Of a DNA stretch of 64,000 bases, positions 39,701 to 51,900 are shown piece after piece; within the stretch, counting starts at the first letter, position 1; each line of letters opens with the position of its first letter. Position numbers and translations under genes: made by a program. A model generated the notes under the pieces. The model did not search any database, was not told the DNA's origin, and saw only the letters and a program-made list of their open reading frames with translations. This stretch comes from Micrasema longulum (taxonomy: Eukaryota; Arthropoda; Insecta; Trichoptera; Brachycentridae), in assembly GCA_022494885.1 (NCBI GenBank), contig JAGVSM010002703.1:124001-188000 (forward strand), given 5' to 3'.

Positions 39701-41062
39701 TCTTGCCCATACTGATCTTCGTGGTTTCGGATGTGACAGGGTTTAAAGAACACTCTGTATAAAAATAAATAAATTTTGCCCACCTCAGAACAGGTATTTA
39801 CCATTTCTAGTGAGGATAGACAGTATCTAATATGTTGGCCTATATAATTTAATTTAAATTTACTTTTACATATTTTTACTCCATCTAATTTTACTTAATC
39901 ATACCCCTTTTCAATGTTTTGTGAACAGAACATATTGTATTATTTACTGTAATAAACGCCGACTTTCGCCATTGATGTGCTACTTTTTAGATGTAATTTT
40001 TAGAAGTACAAACATATTATGTGTATTACATGATTTGTAAAATTTGTCTGTAAGTAAATAGTAATTAAGAGTTAGCCCGTAGATAGACCTTATTTGATTT
40101 TTTAAAAGTATAATGTATAGCGCTCTTGAAGTGATTACTCATGAAAACAGCGCTATAAAAATTATCTAAATTTATTATTATTTATTAAACTGAACATGAT
40201 ACAATTTTTTTATTTTTTTAAAATTCTGTGAACCTGAAAATTTTGATGGGAATATTACACAGGCTTTGGCTATCTCAAGCGATGAAAGTGATGTCATATC
40301 AAATGTGCATAAACGTGTACGTCCATTGTCTGACAGTGATTAGTCTTTGTAAGTCTTGATAAGTATTTTATAATAATTAAATTGAGGTATAATGAAAATT
40401 TTTGAAGTCCCGAATTGATTTTTATGTAAGGAAACCTAATCCACCATTGTTTTTTTCTAGTTTACTTTTTTACACTATGTAAAAAGAGCTTCTGGTGAAT
40501 GTCAATTTCAACTTTTGTTATGATAATCCTTCCGCAAGTTAATAGATAGTTTTTCAAATGTATTATTTTTACATGCAAAAGTACAAGATTGTCATTTTAA
40601 AAATATGCGACTTTTGTGTGATTAAAATGTTTTATTTGTTGTTCCATCAAAATACAAGTCGGCATTTTTTATCACGTTGCTAATATTGTTTTTTTTTTTC
40701 AGGCAAACGATAAGATAAGACTGCTCAAAAAACTCAACGACGAATGGATGCAAGGAAAGCTACGCAGCGGTATGGAAGGCATGTTTCCCGTCAATTTCAT
40801 TCAAATTGTTGTTCCACTCGCCGAATCCCCAGACCAAGCATTACCGCAATCAGAACAGTTGTTACGTAACATAGTCACTGCAATGTACGACTTTAAACCC
40901 GAACAAGATGGAGATCTGGGGCTCACGGTTGGTTGTAAAGTGGATGTACTATCCAAGGTAGATGACTGTTGGCTGTATGGGGAAATGGGAGGTAACAGAG
41001 GACAATTTCCATCTAATTATGTTGATCATATTCCGTCCGATTTACCAACCAAACAATCGTAA
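27780..41062 (+). CDS. Proline-rich adaptor with two C-terminal SH3 domains
   Basis: Three coding exons, all phase 0: 27780-28607, 34823-35083 and 40703-41062; 482 residues. The ATG is two bases after an acceptor (TTTCAG|AC), so a non-coding exon precedes it. Residues 1-60 are full of PxxP and poly-Pro (PPPPVSAKPP, KKKPPPRPPPPK). Residues 100-260 are Ser/Thr/Asn-rich with short acidic/aromatic pieces (EDDFDLI, SWVGFDPF). SH3-1 spans about 344-400 (ALYDF, DEWMQG, GMFPVNFI) and SH3-2 about 418-473 (AMYDF, DCWLYGE, GQFPSNYV). The phase-0 intron of about 5.6 kb splits SH3-1 after PFR. Such proteins bridge proline-rich ligands in endocytosis or cytoskeletal control. SH3D19/EVE1-type adaptors are the closest I can name, but only the domain style supports that. 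It is complete at the C-terminus. Confidence 0.85.
29798..29868 (+). repeat. 21-bp direct repeat
   Basis: 'gaccgtgcgaccgaatttat' at 29798 recurs with one change at 29848, a spacing of 50 bp, immediately before a SINE that starts at 29871. Confidence 0.6.
29871..30070 (+). repeat. tRNA-derived SINE, family B
   Basis: The head 'cgccgtggtgcagttggttg' (A box) and 'gcgggctcgattcccgcc' (B box) fold like a tRNA. The body continues to 'ataggaggc'-like sequence ('aatagaggcttagcgggtta'). It lies in SH3-gene intron 1. It is not a functional tRNA gene because the unit extends 200 bp and recurs. Confidence 0.8.
30347..30625. repeat. Inverted repeat pair, about 30 bp arms
   Basis: 'agggtattagaagcatactt' with 'agaaatctcca' near 30347-30376 is the inverse of 'tggagatttctaag..ttaccaataccct' near 30594-30624, with several mismatches. 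It is a small non-coding foldback in SH3-gene intron 1. Confidence 0.5.
33101..33270 (+). repeat. tRNA-derived SINE, family A
   Basis: 'gacctccgtggtgtagtggt' (A box), then 'ggttccaggtttgattctc' (B box), a 'cctgggtgttctgtgatgta' body and a T-rich end. It lies in SH3-gene intron 1. Confidence 0.82.
33430..33580 (-). repeat. Foldback-family copy (degenerate)
   Basis: In inverse orientation it shows 'ctaggcagaatg', 'aaaccaggcaatgccaagtcataagctctgtaaat', matching the core of the family described at 60474. Confidence 0.5.
34088..34290 (-). pseudogene. Internally deleted mariner-like transposase remnant
   Basis: On the minus strand the N-terminal helix-turn-helix-like part (LEQRAYLNFFVANEISCAES, then LKMLNKSFAG) is followed almost directly, after a frameshift, by a C-terminal-like piece (AYEKCMDNSIKRW, then HQRIVANGKYFKGD). 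The catalytic core is absent. The pieces resemble both ends of a mariner transposase joined by deletion. It lies in SH3-gene intron 1. Confidence 0.55.
36430..36965 (-). mobile_element. Non-LTR retrotransposon, C-terminal part of the RT ORF
   Basis: The minus frame 36854-36444 is open for 136 codons. It reads NAVEMRSLRRMCGK, GVLRWFGHVERMDSER, RKRGRPRKTWHDQ, then VLWRSILSAYPYGE and a stop. This is the classic C-terminal region of RTE-like LINEs in insects. Upstream bases (to about 36960) keep LVPTLMYGSEVW in another frame. The 3' end (minus sense) is a TTTG-rich tail at 36421-36442. The element is 5'-truncated. Confidence 0.85.
37897..38086 (-). repeat. Foldback-family copy
   Basis: In inverse orientation it shows 'aggcagaatggtgaatgtta', 'acttaaaccagacaatgaca', 'ggtcataaaatgtaaatg' and 'gaaaatgttctttatctata'. 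It abuts the long-armed foldback that starts at 38087. Confidence 0.7.
38087..39099. mobile_element. Foldback DNA element with about 88-bp inverted ends, carrying a nested LINE
   Basis: The left arm 38087-38173 ('ccgctgccaaatagttaaat'...'attgaatggctaacgaacg') and the right arm 39011-39099 are reverse complements with few mismatches. Both contain the palindrome CATTAAATGCCGGCATT (variant on the left). Inside the left half is a smaller inverted pair 'ggttaggttgggttaagtt' / 'aacttgatccaacctatcc'. A LINE piece (about 38470-39010) occupies the right half. No transposase is seen. Confidence 0.75.
38470..39010 (+). mobile_element. LINE RT ORF C-terminal fragment (Jockey/CR1-like)
   Basis: It reads SYIIAFWGTGNKTDITRIQR, then ELYKKTHQFDINYLTKIDTL, and after a frameshift near 38810 GLKHYNDLPYYLKTF, then FKINLKKHMM and a stop at about 38937. 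This matches the C-terminal 'YG..FWG...I..LQ...' and 'YN.LP..' of Jockey/CR1-type ORF2. It ends in an AAATA-rich tail directly against the right foldback arm. Confidence 0.7.
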
Positions 41063-43822
41063 AATGTATTCCCTCTTTATGAGTCAGTATTCAATTACTC
41101 TTTAACATCACAATTTATATCTTTATCTGACAGAAATTTAGATTACTGTAAAATTGTACAACTAAATTATTGGCACTCTTAGAGTAATAATACGCCCCTG
41201 GCTAATAGTCGCCCATTTGGACAAAAACCATTCTATGATTATCAACTACGAAGTTAGCTAATGTTTATAGCAATACAACGGACCGTAGGTACTTGAGTCG
41301 AGAATTGGAAGCGCGAACGGAAACCGTCCATTACACGTTTGTTGTTAACTCAAAACTAATAGAGCTAAAGGGCTTCTCTAGCTAATTATTACTCTGAGTT
41401 GCCACTACATATTGTCGATGACTATAATTATACCAGTGTTATAATATTATCAAAAACAATTCTGGTATTTAATCTTTTATGATGCTTGAATTTATTTTTA
41501 TCTCGCAGGACTGAATTGTTCGCAAAGAACCCTTTCCTATTCAAAATGAAATAATTTGTTAAAATTGAGAAATTTACATTTAAAATTAGTTTCGTCTACA
41601 TTCAATTATGTTACGGCTCATTAATTTTTAAATGTAGCTAGATTTATGGTATTTATTTGTAAATTTAATTGATTATTTAAACAGGTTATAAATAAAGAGA
41701 TTCAAGTTCATATTTGTTACATTTTAAATAATTGAATTATCTGATACATTCCATTTTCATTTTTTAATCATTTCAAAATCATTACGTTTGAACAATACCG
41801 TTCAAAGGACTTGCACTCTAGAATGTGTATTTTCTATGTTAATATTGTAACATGTATCTACAAATGAAAATGTTTTCGGTTTGTTATATATTTTTTTAAT
41901 AATTACTTTAGCACAGTCCAAATGGTGGCTGGTGATTGAAATTGTCCAAGTTTTATTTATTCCAGCTACCTACATACATGGGACATTTTATTGTATTCAC
42001 TTTAATCTTCCATTAAATATTACCATAACAAACTGTAGTTGTTTTGTTTGTTTATTCACTTGTTATTACATTTAATAAAGTTTTGTTCAGATTTGATTAA
42101 TCATCCCCTCGATTAGCAAAAATGTGAATTTTCTTGTCAAACAATAATTTATTATTGTTTTATCATTTAATTCTGTACATTAAAATGTCATTATCGTAAA
42201 TTAGTTATTATTTAGTTGGCTTTGAAACTATTTTAAAAGCGTGTACAGGGATTGTGAGATTTATCAATAATTTAATATTCTTTACCCAAAGCACTTCTAT
42301 TACAGAAATGTGAATATGTATGTATTTTAGTCCATAAAAATCTGTGAGAAAGACTTAATTGAATCTCTATTTACTATGGCTATACATTTAATATGTACCT
42401 ATTGCTTTTGATAATTCTTACGCTAATAAAATTAAAGATAAAACTCCCTTAAAAAATGGGATTTCATAATCAATATACTAAATCTACTTCTAGTAAAATG
42501 TCAGTACCTTTGCGCAGTATTTTAAATAAAAAAATTAATTCAACTATTAATTTATTTATATTCACAATTTTCATCCAGAAACTAAGCTTTGTATTTAAAA
42601 ACACGCTAGGTTATAAGACACTTATATTCAATTTATTATTAAGTTTACGTAATTGAATAATGTATACTCGCTTTAAATGGTTTTTTAAAATCCCCTTGAA
42701 CCTTTGTTGATGAGCAATTATGGAACAAGTTGTTGTCCTTTGGACGCTGAACTTGTAATTTGACCTATTCTCATCCTTTCATAAAATCACATAATATGAC
42801 ATAGCTGTATGAGGAAAGAACAGAATTATCTGTTCAAAATACAAATGTGGTCAGAAATACACCAGTGTGTAAAAATTAATGTGGAAAAACTTGTATGAAG
42901 TGCGTTTCTCGTAAGTAGGTATAACTGGTATGATATATGTATACATAATGAAAGGATCATTCTGTTGTGATGATTTCCTAAGACTTTAGAGTAACAGGGT
43001 AATATTTGTGTCTTAAAAACCAAAATAGCTTCCTAAGGTTAGAAGAATAAAAACAAAGTTAAGTATTAATTGGTGACCAGTACCTTTTTTGAAGTCATTT
43101 ACTAATTGGAAGGAAAGTGAGATTACTCTTTGGAGGAAAGTTTTTCTCATCATATTGAGGATAAAAATGGCAAATGCCATAATGATTTGCGGGGATAAAT
43201 TATTATTTATTTGTAATATTGTAATGATAGGCATTCTACTGAAATCTATAAATATAGTATTATGGTAGGGACCAAAAGATTTGTGCCGGTGATATTGGCC
43301 TGAAGCTTTGTAATGTGTAAATACGATGTTGATATGTACTATTGCATAAAAATGTACACCATTTCTCAATTGAAACAAAGTACCGCCATATCTGAGTTAT
43401 GTTTAGTTTTATATATTTTTACTAAATTTGTGAACAGTTTTTGTACATAGTATTGTGTTATGAATATATTTGATATTCCCATACCAGCTTGTTTTTGTCC
43501 TACTTGCATAATATTATGTTCATACCCCATTTCAATTGAACTTAACCTTGCTCGCTTTATTCCAGAGAATTTGTCCTAAGTCTAAATTTGTCAAAAACGG
43601 GTAAACAACCTGTTGTGTATGCATAGTTAAATAAAAAATGTGGGAGCATCTAAGCATTTATTTTTCTACAGTTTAATATTTTTTTTATAAAAACCAGCTT
43701 ATGTTGTTAATTTCTTCATCATTATCTTTTTCTTTATATTACGTGTCAACTATACAGATTAAAATCTATATCTATTTTTTAGGAAATGTAGAAAAATAAT
43801 TGTTATTTATAATTATATATAA
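41063..43822. other. SH3-gene 3'UTR and gene-free AT-rich DNA
   Basis: A poly(A) signal AATAAA is at 41691-41696, about 630 nt after the stop. Beyond it I see no gene, only AT-rich sequence. Confidence 0.45.
41691..41696 (+). promoter_or_regulatory. Poly(A) signal of the SH3 adaptor gene
   Basis: AATAAA in the context TTATAAATAAAGAG, downstream of the stop at 41062. Confidence 0.5.
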
Positions 43823-43824
43823 TA

Positions 43825-45685
43825 CAGTAAAACCTCGTTTTTACGTTCCTCAATTTTTTATTTTGCCGCTTTTTACACTGAAATGTTCAGGACCCACTTT
43901 TCTTCATACATTCTCATACAAATATTCCCCCAATCAACGTTTTTTACATTTTTCATCACCCCGGTTTTACGTTAAATTTTTTTCGGAATTCATTTGGTGT
44001 GTCAAAAAAGCCAAAATTATGTCATAATAATGGTGCCGCGCGCCACCGCCACGCGAATGAAGAAGGGTAGAATCATATTTGAACACACCGGACTGTGTCC
44101 GAAAATTCCTTCACTTTGCCCCACTTTCACCGCGCGCATGCTTGAAGTTGCCGCGTAATGTTAAAAGTAATTAGTTTTTTTCTCTAAAATCTTATTGTAC
44201 ACGCGAAAACATTGATTGACACAACAGCGTAGATAAGTAAAGGGTCATTAAGTAAGAGTACCTAATTGAATCGAGGAGAACTTTTAACTTAAAAAAATAA
44301 AACAAATTTTATTTTACATAAAACTGATATTTTTGTCATGTTAAATAATATTTGATGTTTTAAAGATAAAGTCTGCCAAATGTCCACCACGGCGTTGTTT
44401 AATCTGAGAGGTCCAATTTCTGTTAGTTCTCTCATTAGATGAGCAAAGTGCTAGTCCACGATTGGAAAGTTAAACTAAACTCTCAGATACCGAGGTGCCG
44501 GGTTTTGAAGAATGTTGTATAAAAGAGAAAGAAATTGAAAGTGTATGCCCTGTCCAAAAGAAAGCCATTTTAATTCTTTTCGAGAGAAAGACATCAACAT
44601 CAACTTTTTACCAATTTCCTCATTCCTATAAATAATACCTTTTTAATAAAGAACATATATTGATACTGTATTGACAGTCTACATAGTTTTAATTTCCCCT
44701 TTGTTGAGTAAGCTTTTTGTAATATCGACTTTTAGAAACAGAACTAATCATTAAAGTTTGACATTTAGATAAATGGCCTTTTGTGCCATAAAAACATTTC
44801 TCCTCAAAATGCATTGAGTAAATTATGCTTCGCTTTGTTGGTTTCCAAAACTCATCTCGCCGTACTCTTTGTATTATTTTTATCCACTCCGTTTTCCTTC
44901 TTTCATCAGCAGGGAGCTAAAATTCCACTAAATCAATCAAAACCGATGTTCTCACTAATAAAAAGTAGCGTAAAAAAAATACTGCCCTGGCAACATTAAC
45001 AAAATGTCCATTTTATTTTCTCGGACAGGTAGAAAAATAATAAAAATTTTGAGTAATGCTATTGCTACTTTCACATGAAATGTGATCCCATCTTGTTTCT
45101 GGTTGATCTCAGCAGCATTTCTACAATTTAAAACGACATAGTCTACAGGCGATGTCTACAAAGAAACTAATGGGTCAAATGTAAAACTACTCGTTTAAAA
45201 GTAGTTTAGTCGCCTTCTGTATGATGCGCGTATGCGGTTTCTGGACTATCTTAATTCTATGGCAATTGAGCTTGTTTTTGTTTAAGTGTCTTCCTTTAGG
45301 GTTAGTTTTTGTTTTTATTTAAACAAAAAACGTCATAAAAGTGTAAAACAATTTTACAGCGATCTGTATGACAGTTGTTTTTAGTGATGCCATGGAAAAA
45401 AAATGATACCGTTTAAATAAAATATCCCAACATTTAGGGGAAAAAATATTGTATGCAAATTCAAAATTTTATTTTATGCAAATGCAAAAAAATATTTACA
45501 ATTATCACCGTTTTTACAACTTTTCTGGAAGTATATGTGTTCACTTTAGTGTAGCAAATTAATTATATTTTTATGTAATTATTTTATTTTTTCCGTACAT
45601 TTTTTATTTCCGTTTTTTTTACCATTTTCATCAGTTTTACACCTTTGTCTTGCACCCTTGAAAACGTAAAAAGGGGTTTTTACTG
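43825..45685. mobile_element. pogo/Tigger-like DNA element with TA target duplication
   Basis: The left end CAGTAAAACCTCGTTTTTAC and the inverse of the right end (CAGTAAAAACCCCTTTTTAC) are paired. Both flanks are TA (43823-43824 and 45686-45687). The element is 1,861 bp. No intact transposase is visible, so it is probably a deleted or decayed copy. It lies between the 3' ends of the SH3 gene and FANCI. Confidence 0.75.
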
Positions 45686-45919
45686 TATTTAGAGAGAGAC
45701 ATAAAAAAATTCAAGGGGTATGATATACATTCTAATTATAATATTAAAATAAATAATTTTTTATTCCAACTAACAAGAAATTTACTGTAATTAAAAATAT
45801 TTTATATAAAATTTAGATTAAAGTAATTCAGCTTTACCTTTAAAAAATGGGTAAAAAAACAACATTTAACAATAACTTTTATTATAAAAATCTTAATTAA
45901 ATACACAACTTCAACGAAC

Positions 45920-45925
45920 TTTATT
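45920..45925 (-). promoter_or_regulatory. Poly(A) signal of FANCI
   Basis: AATAAA on the minus strand in CAATAAAG, 55 nt after the FANCI stop codon. Confidence 0.65.
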
Positions 45926-45979
45926 GTGCAAGAGAGCGCTAACTTTATAAGCTGTGCCCCTCCATAATAACTTAACTAA

Positions 45980-48900
45980 CTATAATAGAGACGGAGAACA
46001 AGTTCTTTTCTTTTTGTTTGGTGGTTTCGAGTCTTGGTCATCACTTTCAGCATCTGTTGTATTATCACAACATTCACTGCGCCAATTAGATGTTCCACCT
46101 GTGGACAAAATATTTATTAATTAAAAAAAATAATCTTAAAAAGCTTTTATATTTTTTACGTATTTCATTTTTTTCGTGTTAAAAAAATATTTTTGTCACT
46201 AAAACTTCTCACCCAATTAAACAAAACCTATTTAGTTCAAACTATAGGTATATATTTTTTTCAACAATATTTTGAGTTTGTCCAAATTTTTGTAGACAAG
46301 GACTGGATTCAACTCCTTGGGGAGCTGTTAATATTAACATATTACAACAGAGATGAAGAACATTTTAAAGAGAAGGTAATATAGAAGTCAGTCAGGGCTT
46401 ATGACCTGTCATTGGCTGGTTTAGGTGGCCACTTTACACACTGTGTAACATTCACCATTCTGTCCATATTTGAACATCTATATTCCTTCAATTCTTTCAT
46501 CTATTGATGTTTGTGAAGTTAAAGAGCTGAAACCTTTATTTATGCGGGTGAGATTCATCTAATTGAATTATTTCACCTACACACTAGGTAACACCCGAAA
46601 AATTTTATTTTTTTCAATTTCTATACTTCTTCATGGACCAGGTGGATTTATCAACAATATTTTGAGTTTGTCCAAATTTTTGTAGACAAAGACTGGATTC
46701 AACTCCTAGGGAGCTGTTTATATTTTCATATTACAACAGAGATGAAGAACATTTTAGAGAAGGTAATATAGAAGTCTAGCCATCTACAGGGCTTATGACC
46801 TGTCATTGGCTGGTACCCTATATAGATATTACCTTCTCTAAAATGTTCTTCATCTCTGTTGTTATATGTTAATATATTTTTTTCAAATAAATTTGGGTTC
46901 ATGACTTACCCAAATCTGATTGCCATTTTCAGTTAGTCATTAATAGCCGACATGAAATGAGAACTAAAGGGTGAAAGGAGGACTGTTAAAATAACAAATA
47001 AACATTTGTTTACCATCATCACTGTCAGAGTGTTGGATATCAGCACCCTCGATAGCAGCGTCTATCTCCTCCACTAGAGATGTTTCCAGATCACCATCCT
47101 GCTCATCATCATCATCAGGAGTCGGATCTCCAGCTGTCCCGTGCGCCTGGAGTGCGTCCCGTACTGCTGATGCCTTGATGCGGAAGTCACGTGCATTTAG
47201 CTTCGACAGGTGCGTCGCAAGATCCAACTATAAAAATAAGAATATCTTTGGTAATTAAAGTAAAATGCTAGGGTCATTACAAAAATATTCTAAATTTGAT
47301 TTGCTTTAAAAATCTTCCATCTCTATAATAACTGTCTAGCTACAAGACACTTTAACTAACTGCATTAGAGTTTTGATGGAAATATGCATTTTTGCATTTT
47401 TTGCATTAAAACTCGTTATTGCACATCTGACTGCTCTAGTCTGATGATGTCGGTCACAACGAAACCTGCTCACAGTGAAAACTATAAATAAAAGTGGAAA
47501 AAACTAAAAAACATTATGTTTATTACAAAACTTAAATTGTATTATTTTTACCTTTGTTTTCTTGGACAGTTGAATGACCCTTTTGCCAAATTGTTCAACT
47601 TCAAAAACCAATTTTGGGATTAATTTCATATCCTGGTTGATTCGCCCTTTACTGGCACCTAAAAATAAATCATTAATGTGAGAATACGTACATACGTTTC
47701 TGTCTTGATTTTAAAAAAAAAAACTTTTTTTTAAAACTGCATAACACGAGACTTAGAAGTGGTAGATCAATAAAATTGCAGTGTTGACGACATTTATACC
47801 ATGAAATAATATCTGTACCTTAAAGGATAAACCACAGGAATCACATTGAACTAAATGTTTAGGAAACAAGATTTTGTGATTGTGCGATTAATAAATTAGG
47901 TCATTTCAATCTATAAAGATAGTTTAATGTAAAATAATGTTTTTTTAATAAAAATAGTACATATTAAAATAGTTTATCTGGAACTACTGATGTTTTTTGC
48001 ATTCAAACAAAGTGGACTCCAGGTTTTTATTTGAACTTAAAATAACATTTTTACGATGAGAGTGGACATCGGTGTTTTGTTCACGTATAAAATAGCTTAT
48101 TGCGATAATTTCTGCATTTCTAACTTCAAAACGGTAAAAAGTGAACTCCCATGTTTTATCCTCTAAGGTAAGAAATTATTTGTGAAGAATATAATACATT
48201 CCCTCTAAACGTTAATTTTTTACTCGCCCAGAATGACTTGGATACTTATTTACTTCTGACTAAATTCTTAAGAACAGATAATAAAAATATTTGAATTTGT
48301 TTAATATTATTTGCCAAATTTAAATAATAAGTCTAATTGAATGTCCCTCTTAGTAAAGAGTTCCCAAAAGTATTTGGCCCAAGATTTTATGTCATGTTTA
48401 CGTTTAATTTAGAAGGTAATAATATTTTATTGCCACATAACTCTTTCATACTGATTTTAACTACCTCACGTTAAATTATATTTTTTCGTGGGTATGGTTT
48501 TTTTTGTCTGAAGCGTATATTCTTTAAATTTCTTATTCTTGTTTCTAAGAGCCAAAATCACTCACAAACGAGTGGGGGCGTATATAATTAAAAAAAGGTA
48601 AGAAATATAATTTTTGTATTTATGTTGTTAAAAGTAACCTGATACATGTTATTGCATTAAAAGACAAAAAACATATAGTTAAAGTGTTAAATATAGCCAT
48701 TATTAATATTTACCAGAATCTAGCACGCTTTCACAGTGTTGTATGATAACATTCACCGACTTTGTCAATTGTCTGCCTCCTAATTTTATAACTCGGTCAA
48801 ACCTGCAATAGAAGAATTAGGTTAAAGGTATGTTTTTATTCTTATATCTTTTCACAAACCTCATCATCATCCCCCTTTCGGCACAGTGATGCATAGGGTA

Positions 48901-51900
48901 CTCCATTTGTTAAATAAATGCAGTATAGGATTTTGAGCGTCTTTGCTATGGTGAGCTATGCATCACAAAGCCGAGCACATGTGATTCCTTTTTTATGACG
49001 CTGTCAACATGGGTGTCAAAAAGTAATTTACTATTATAGGTTTAAAAAAATCATAGCATATAATTCAAAGATATCATAACAAACAGCGTAATAAGTGATT
49101 CATGTATGGATTGGAGAAGACATTTCAAAATTTTCAAGACATCAACAAAAAGAAAATCGGCCCGATATTATCGGTTAAAATGTTACCTCGCAGCCAGAAG
49201 TGGGGGAGCGCCGCGTGCCATGAAATGCACCGTCACAGTGGCCAGCAGCCCGTGTAGCCGACTCAGGAGCTTGAGGAGTGCGGCGCAGCAGGGCCCGGGG
49301 GGGGCGGGGAGGAGGGCGAGCTTGCGGACCCCCGCCACGATATACAGCAGCTCTGTGTTCAGCGCGCGCTCGCGGTTCTTTAGCGCAGCCCGAGCTATAA
49401 GATAAATTTTTTATCAATAAACTTTTCCATTTTTTATTTTAAATCTTAAAAATGTATGTGGTTTTCCAGGGCGCTCGAACTTTAAATTGAAATAAAACAA
49501 GTTGTGTAAGTTTTTGTTTTTTTCGTAAGAGTATTCGATTACATTATGAATGAAGTATGATATCAGAAATGGTTGCCGTGACTTTGCTGGACGGCGCGTA
49601 TTTGAGAGGTCATACACATAATAAGAACTATGCGAATAATATTTTGTACAAAATCAAGGCTAGATTCTGCTTTTTGCACATTACATTCCCTTACCCTGCA
49701 TATAATGGTGCAAAGGACTCTGTATTGGTACTCCAATCCAGTGTATCTCAATAATTAGTTGCACGAAGGCAAGATGATCAGTTTTAGACTTCAGATGCCA
49801 ATCCAGACTATAAAAATTTTAGTGTAAAAACTGCATTTCAAATCAACCCTGTCGGGAATCAAACCCGTCTCAAGCGTGGTAGCCGAATGCTGCAATGTAG
49901 ACTTGTTTCTACTTTATTTTCTCTTTCAGTATTTTTACCTTAAAGTTGTCGCTGAGTCGAAAACACTCATCCAGGATTCTCTTTATATTTAAATCGTAGA
50001 ATTGTATTATTAATTCACCCGGGCGCGGACATAATATGCAACAATAAATCAATAGACTAGTCACCGATCTGTTGCTGATTGGACTGCCTGTAGGGGAGCC
50101 CTACCAGTTCGGCTCTGATCCTGCCAGCCACCAATTCTGCGGCGGCGAGCCTCCTGTTCAAGTGTTGAATGAGCGTGAGCAGCGCCGAGTTGAGAGCGCT
50201 ACTTATACTACACATTTGGCCAGTGTACTCTTCCCGAGTGGACTGCTAAAGAATTAAGCGAGGAAACATGAATATAATGATGGCGACCTCCGTGGTGTAA
50301 TGGCTAAGAGATACTTGACCCACGCACGGAAGGCTCTGGGTTGAATTCCAGGTGACAACACAAAAATAAATGTAATTTTTCTTAAGCCTGGGTGTTCTGT
50401 ACTGTAATTGGGCCTCTTTGCTTGATATGGTACAAAATATAAAAATATTTTTAATAAAATATATGTAATTACAAATAAACTTAATTAATCATGGAATACA
50501 TTGTAAAGGAGGATGGGCAGAAATGTATGAAGCGTTCTCCCGCCTCAGAATGAGCAAATTTGCTCCACCCCAATAGTAATAGGTTATATTCCATTTGAAA
50601 GAAGATATTTCATTAGAATATTTATTTCTCTCATGACTCATTCAATTAACCGCAGATAAATATTTTTTGCACTACAACAGGCCAGGAGGCCCAATTACAG
50701 AGGTGAAATACTGTACAGAACCTCAGGCTTGAGAAGAATCACATGTAATTTTTGCGATTTTGCCAGGAATTTAACTGAGAACTACTTACACCACGGTGAA
50801 CCGCCCAGCATTGCTTATGATTAGCAAAACAGTTCTTAATAAATTTGATAAATGCTAATTAATTTTAACACAGATTTAACCAATGATGTAAAATTGAATA
50901 AGACACGTTATAAATACATCGCCTTTTATCATGAACAGACGTGATGCTACACAGAAGTATACCATTGTGTGTGATTAAAAATATTTTTTTTTGATAAAAA
51001 AAAATAAATATTAGAGTTCTTATAATTTACCCAAATATTAAAATTTTTGGGGCCATGTTCAACGAGTTTTTATGTGTGTTCTATTAGCACTGCAAGTGTA
51101 TAAACACAACAGATATATTCTTTATAATTACACTGAAAATCAGGCCTGAAACCATTTCTGCTGATTCTTATGTGAAATGATCTCCTGAATCTAAATATGA
51201 CACCCGTTTTCCTCATCACCCACTGTTTTCGGTGGAGGCCCCCCCCCCTACCAATTTTTATCACTTTTTGATAATTTGGAGGGATGAAAAAAAAAATTTT
51301 AGCCTTTACATTTCTTCTTAGGGTCTAGAGAGGTGAAAAGTTCTACAACATCAATTTTAAATTTATGGCTGAAATGATCTTTTCACCCCTCCAAATCAAA
51401 TTCATTGCGATAAAATTACTGTTGAAAAGTGATAAAAATAGGGTGGGGCACCCCCAACAATGACGAAGCAGCAGGAATAGTGTCAGAGCCCGTACTCTAA
51501 TGGGAAGTTAAAATTTATTTTCAATTTTCAATTACAGGTTACCAGCGAAAATACTTTGAATTTTCACACAAATATACACATTTACGTATATAAATATCGA
51601 CTTTACTATATAACGTCTCGATATGTACCGATGAAGATAGCGTTCATAATCGCTGCCCAGGTATCCAAAAAATCTTTTTTTTGCAGACCAGCGTCATTAT
51701 CTATTCATTCCACGAATTTTGCACATCCTCACCGAAAAAATAATTACCTTAATTACACAACCTCGCTAGGCTAGTTAGCACCTGCCTTTGACAACTCAGG
51801 AAAATGCTAACATTATCATAATTTTGATTACTTTATCAAGCCTATAATAGTGACTAAATTTAAACCTGTGAATCTTCGTCGCTTGTCCCCATAATTTCTG

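Larger units (their letters stand above)
35084..40702. other. SH3-gene intron 2
   Basis: The intron carries a LINE fragment (36.4-36.96 kb), a foldback-family copy (37.9 kb), a long-armed foldback with a nested LINE (38.1-39.1 kb) and a possible LINE tail near 40080-40190. No further exon of the host gene is recognised. Confidence 0.6.

Noticed and set aside
49106..49405. 99-codon plus-strand frame rich in Arg and Ala
   Set aside because: Antisense of the GC-rich FANCI exon 49394-49187.
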